From: Romboutsia lituseburensis
GTDB lineage: Bacteria > Bacillota > Clostridia > Peptostreptococcales > Peptostreptococcaceae
Assembly: GCF_024723825.1 (NCBI RefSeq)
Contig: NZ_JANQBQ010000001.1
Span: 3,596,001 to 3,660,000 of the forward strand
Length of the DNA: 64,000 nt
Reading direction: 5' to 3'
The position numbers and the translations under genes are program-made. Positions within the stretch are counted from its first letter, which is position 1. The number at the start of each line of letters is the position of its first letter. A model generated the notes under the pieces. It saw only the letters and a list, made by a program, of their open reading frames with translations. It searched no databases and was not told the origin of the DNA. Shown here piece by piece: positions 63,916 to 64,000 of this stretch.

Positions 63916-64000
63916 TAATTTGTAGCTTGTTATTAATATTTGTAATTTTTATCAAGTTTATGATATAGTAACATTGCTTATTTAATTGTATACAAAAACG

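Noticed and set aside
1-64000. CRISPR arrays, tRNA/rRNA genes, prophage, insertion sequences or a replication origin
   Set aside because: No direct-repeat array, tRNA clover-leaf, rRNA sequence, transposase, phage gene or DnaA-box cluster was found on either strand.

Overview
The window is about 27-28% G+C by eye, with TTG and GTG starts, strong AGGAGG ribosome binding sites, T-box leaders and spore-germination Csp proteins. Catalytic CspB is fused to a CspA pseudoprotease and followed by a separate CspC. That CspBA/CspC layout is typical of Peptostreptococcaceae (Clostridioides, Paraclostridium, Romboutsia and relatives), so I read this as chromosomal DNA of a spore-forming anaerobe of that family. 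The species cannot be fixed from sequence alone. No rRNA, tRNA, CRISPR, prophage or insertion sequence is visible.

Layout. 1-9.3 kb: end of a Rieske protein, a membrane protein, a GltD-like flavoprotein, a protein with two NUMOD1-like repeats, a PrsA-type foldase, a siroheme sulfite/nitrite reductase and an Ig-like surface protein. 9.3-13 kb: glutamate 2,3-aminomutase behind an unusual structured leader, a 59-residue Spo0E-like phosphatase gene, a small secreted protein and an AI-2E-family exporter. 13.2-23.4 kb: the centrepiece, a tandem cspBA-cspC-cspBA-cspC array. 23.5-28 kb: small conserved proteins (DUF3787, DUF4397, LysM, DUF1450-like, DUF3885) and asnS under an Asn T-box. 28-33.5 kb: a LacI-type regulator with an orphan rbsD, a frameshifted Bax-inhibitor-1 gene, a LysR regulator and a MATE pump. 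33.6-36.4 kb: argH behind an Arg T-box with a doubled terminator/antiterminator, and a CPBP protease. 36.5-40.5 kb: an SPL-type radical SAM protein and a DtxR regulator facing feoA-feoB. 40.5-47.6 kb: an orphan membrane histidine kinase, a C39-like peptidase, a kinase/PepSY-like/response-regulator operon and a DUF4430 pseudogene. 47.6-49.9 kb: an OPT transporter overlapping a PqqD-like gene. 50-61 kb: chemotaxis accessory genes (cheV, two chemoreceptors, a CheW split by a zinc-binding CZB domain) around a lipoprotein and a decayed ECF sigma/anti-sigma pair. 61-64 kb: a small membrane protein, a Cys-rich pentapeptide-repeat protein and a DUF434 protein.

How the genes work together. The csp array would act in spores: CspB activates the cortex hydrolase SleC, while CspA and CspC sense or relay germinants. 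Each copy has its own set of active and dead catalytic residues, which suggests two specialised germinant-sensing modules. Spo0E and the orphan kinase could affect the decision to sporulate, but that is inference. The two T-boxes tie asnS and argH to Asn and Arg charging. The DtxR box in front of feoA ties iron uptake to the facing regulator.

The most interesting signals are the duplicated csp array (with long A-tracts at both CspB/CspA junctions), the semi-duplicated argH T-box, the hairpin between ribosome binding site and start of the aminomutase gene, the CheW-CZB fusion, and the OPT/PqqD pair. Several genes are clearly decaying.
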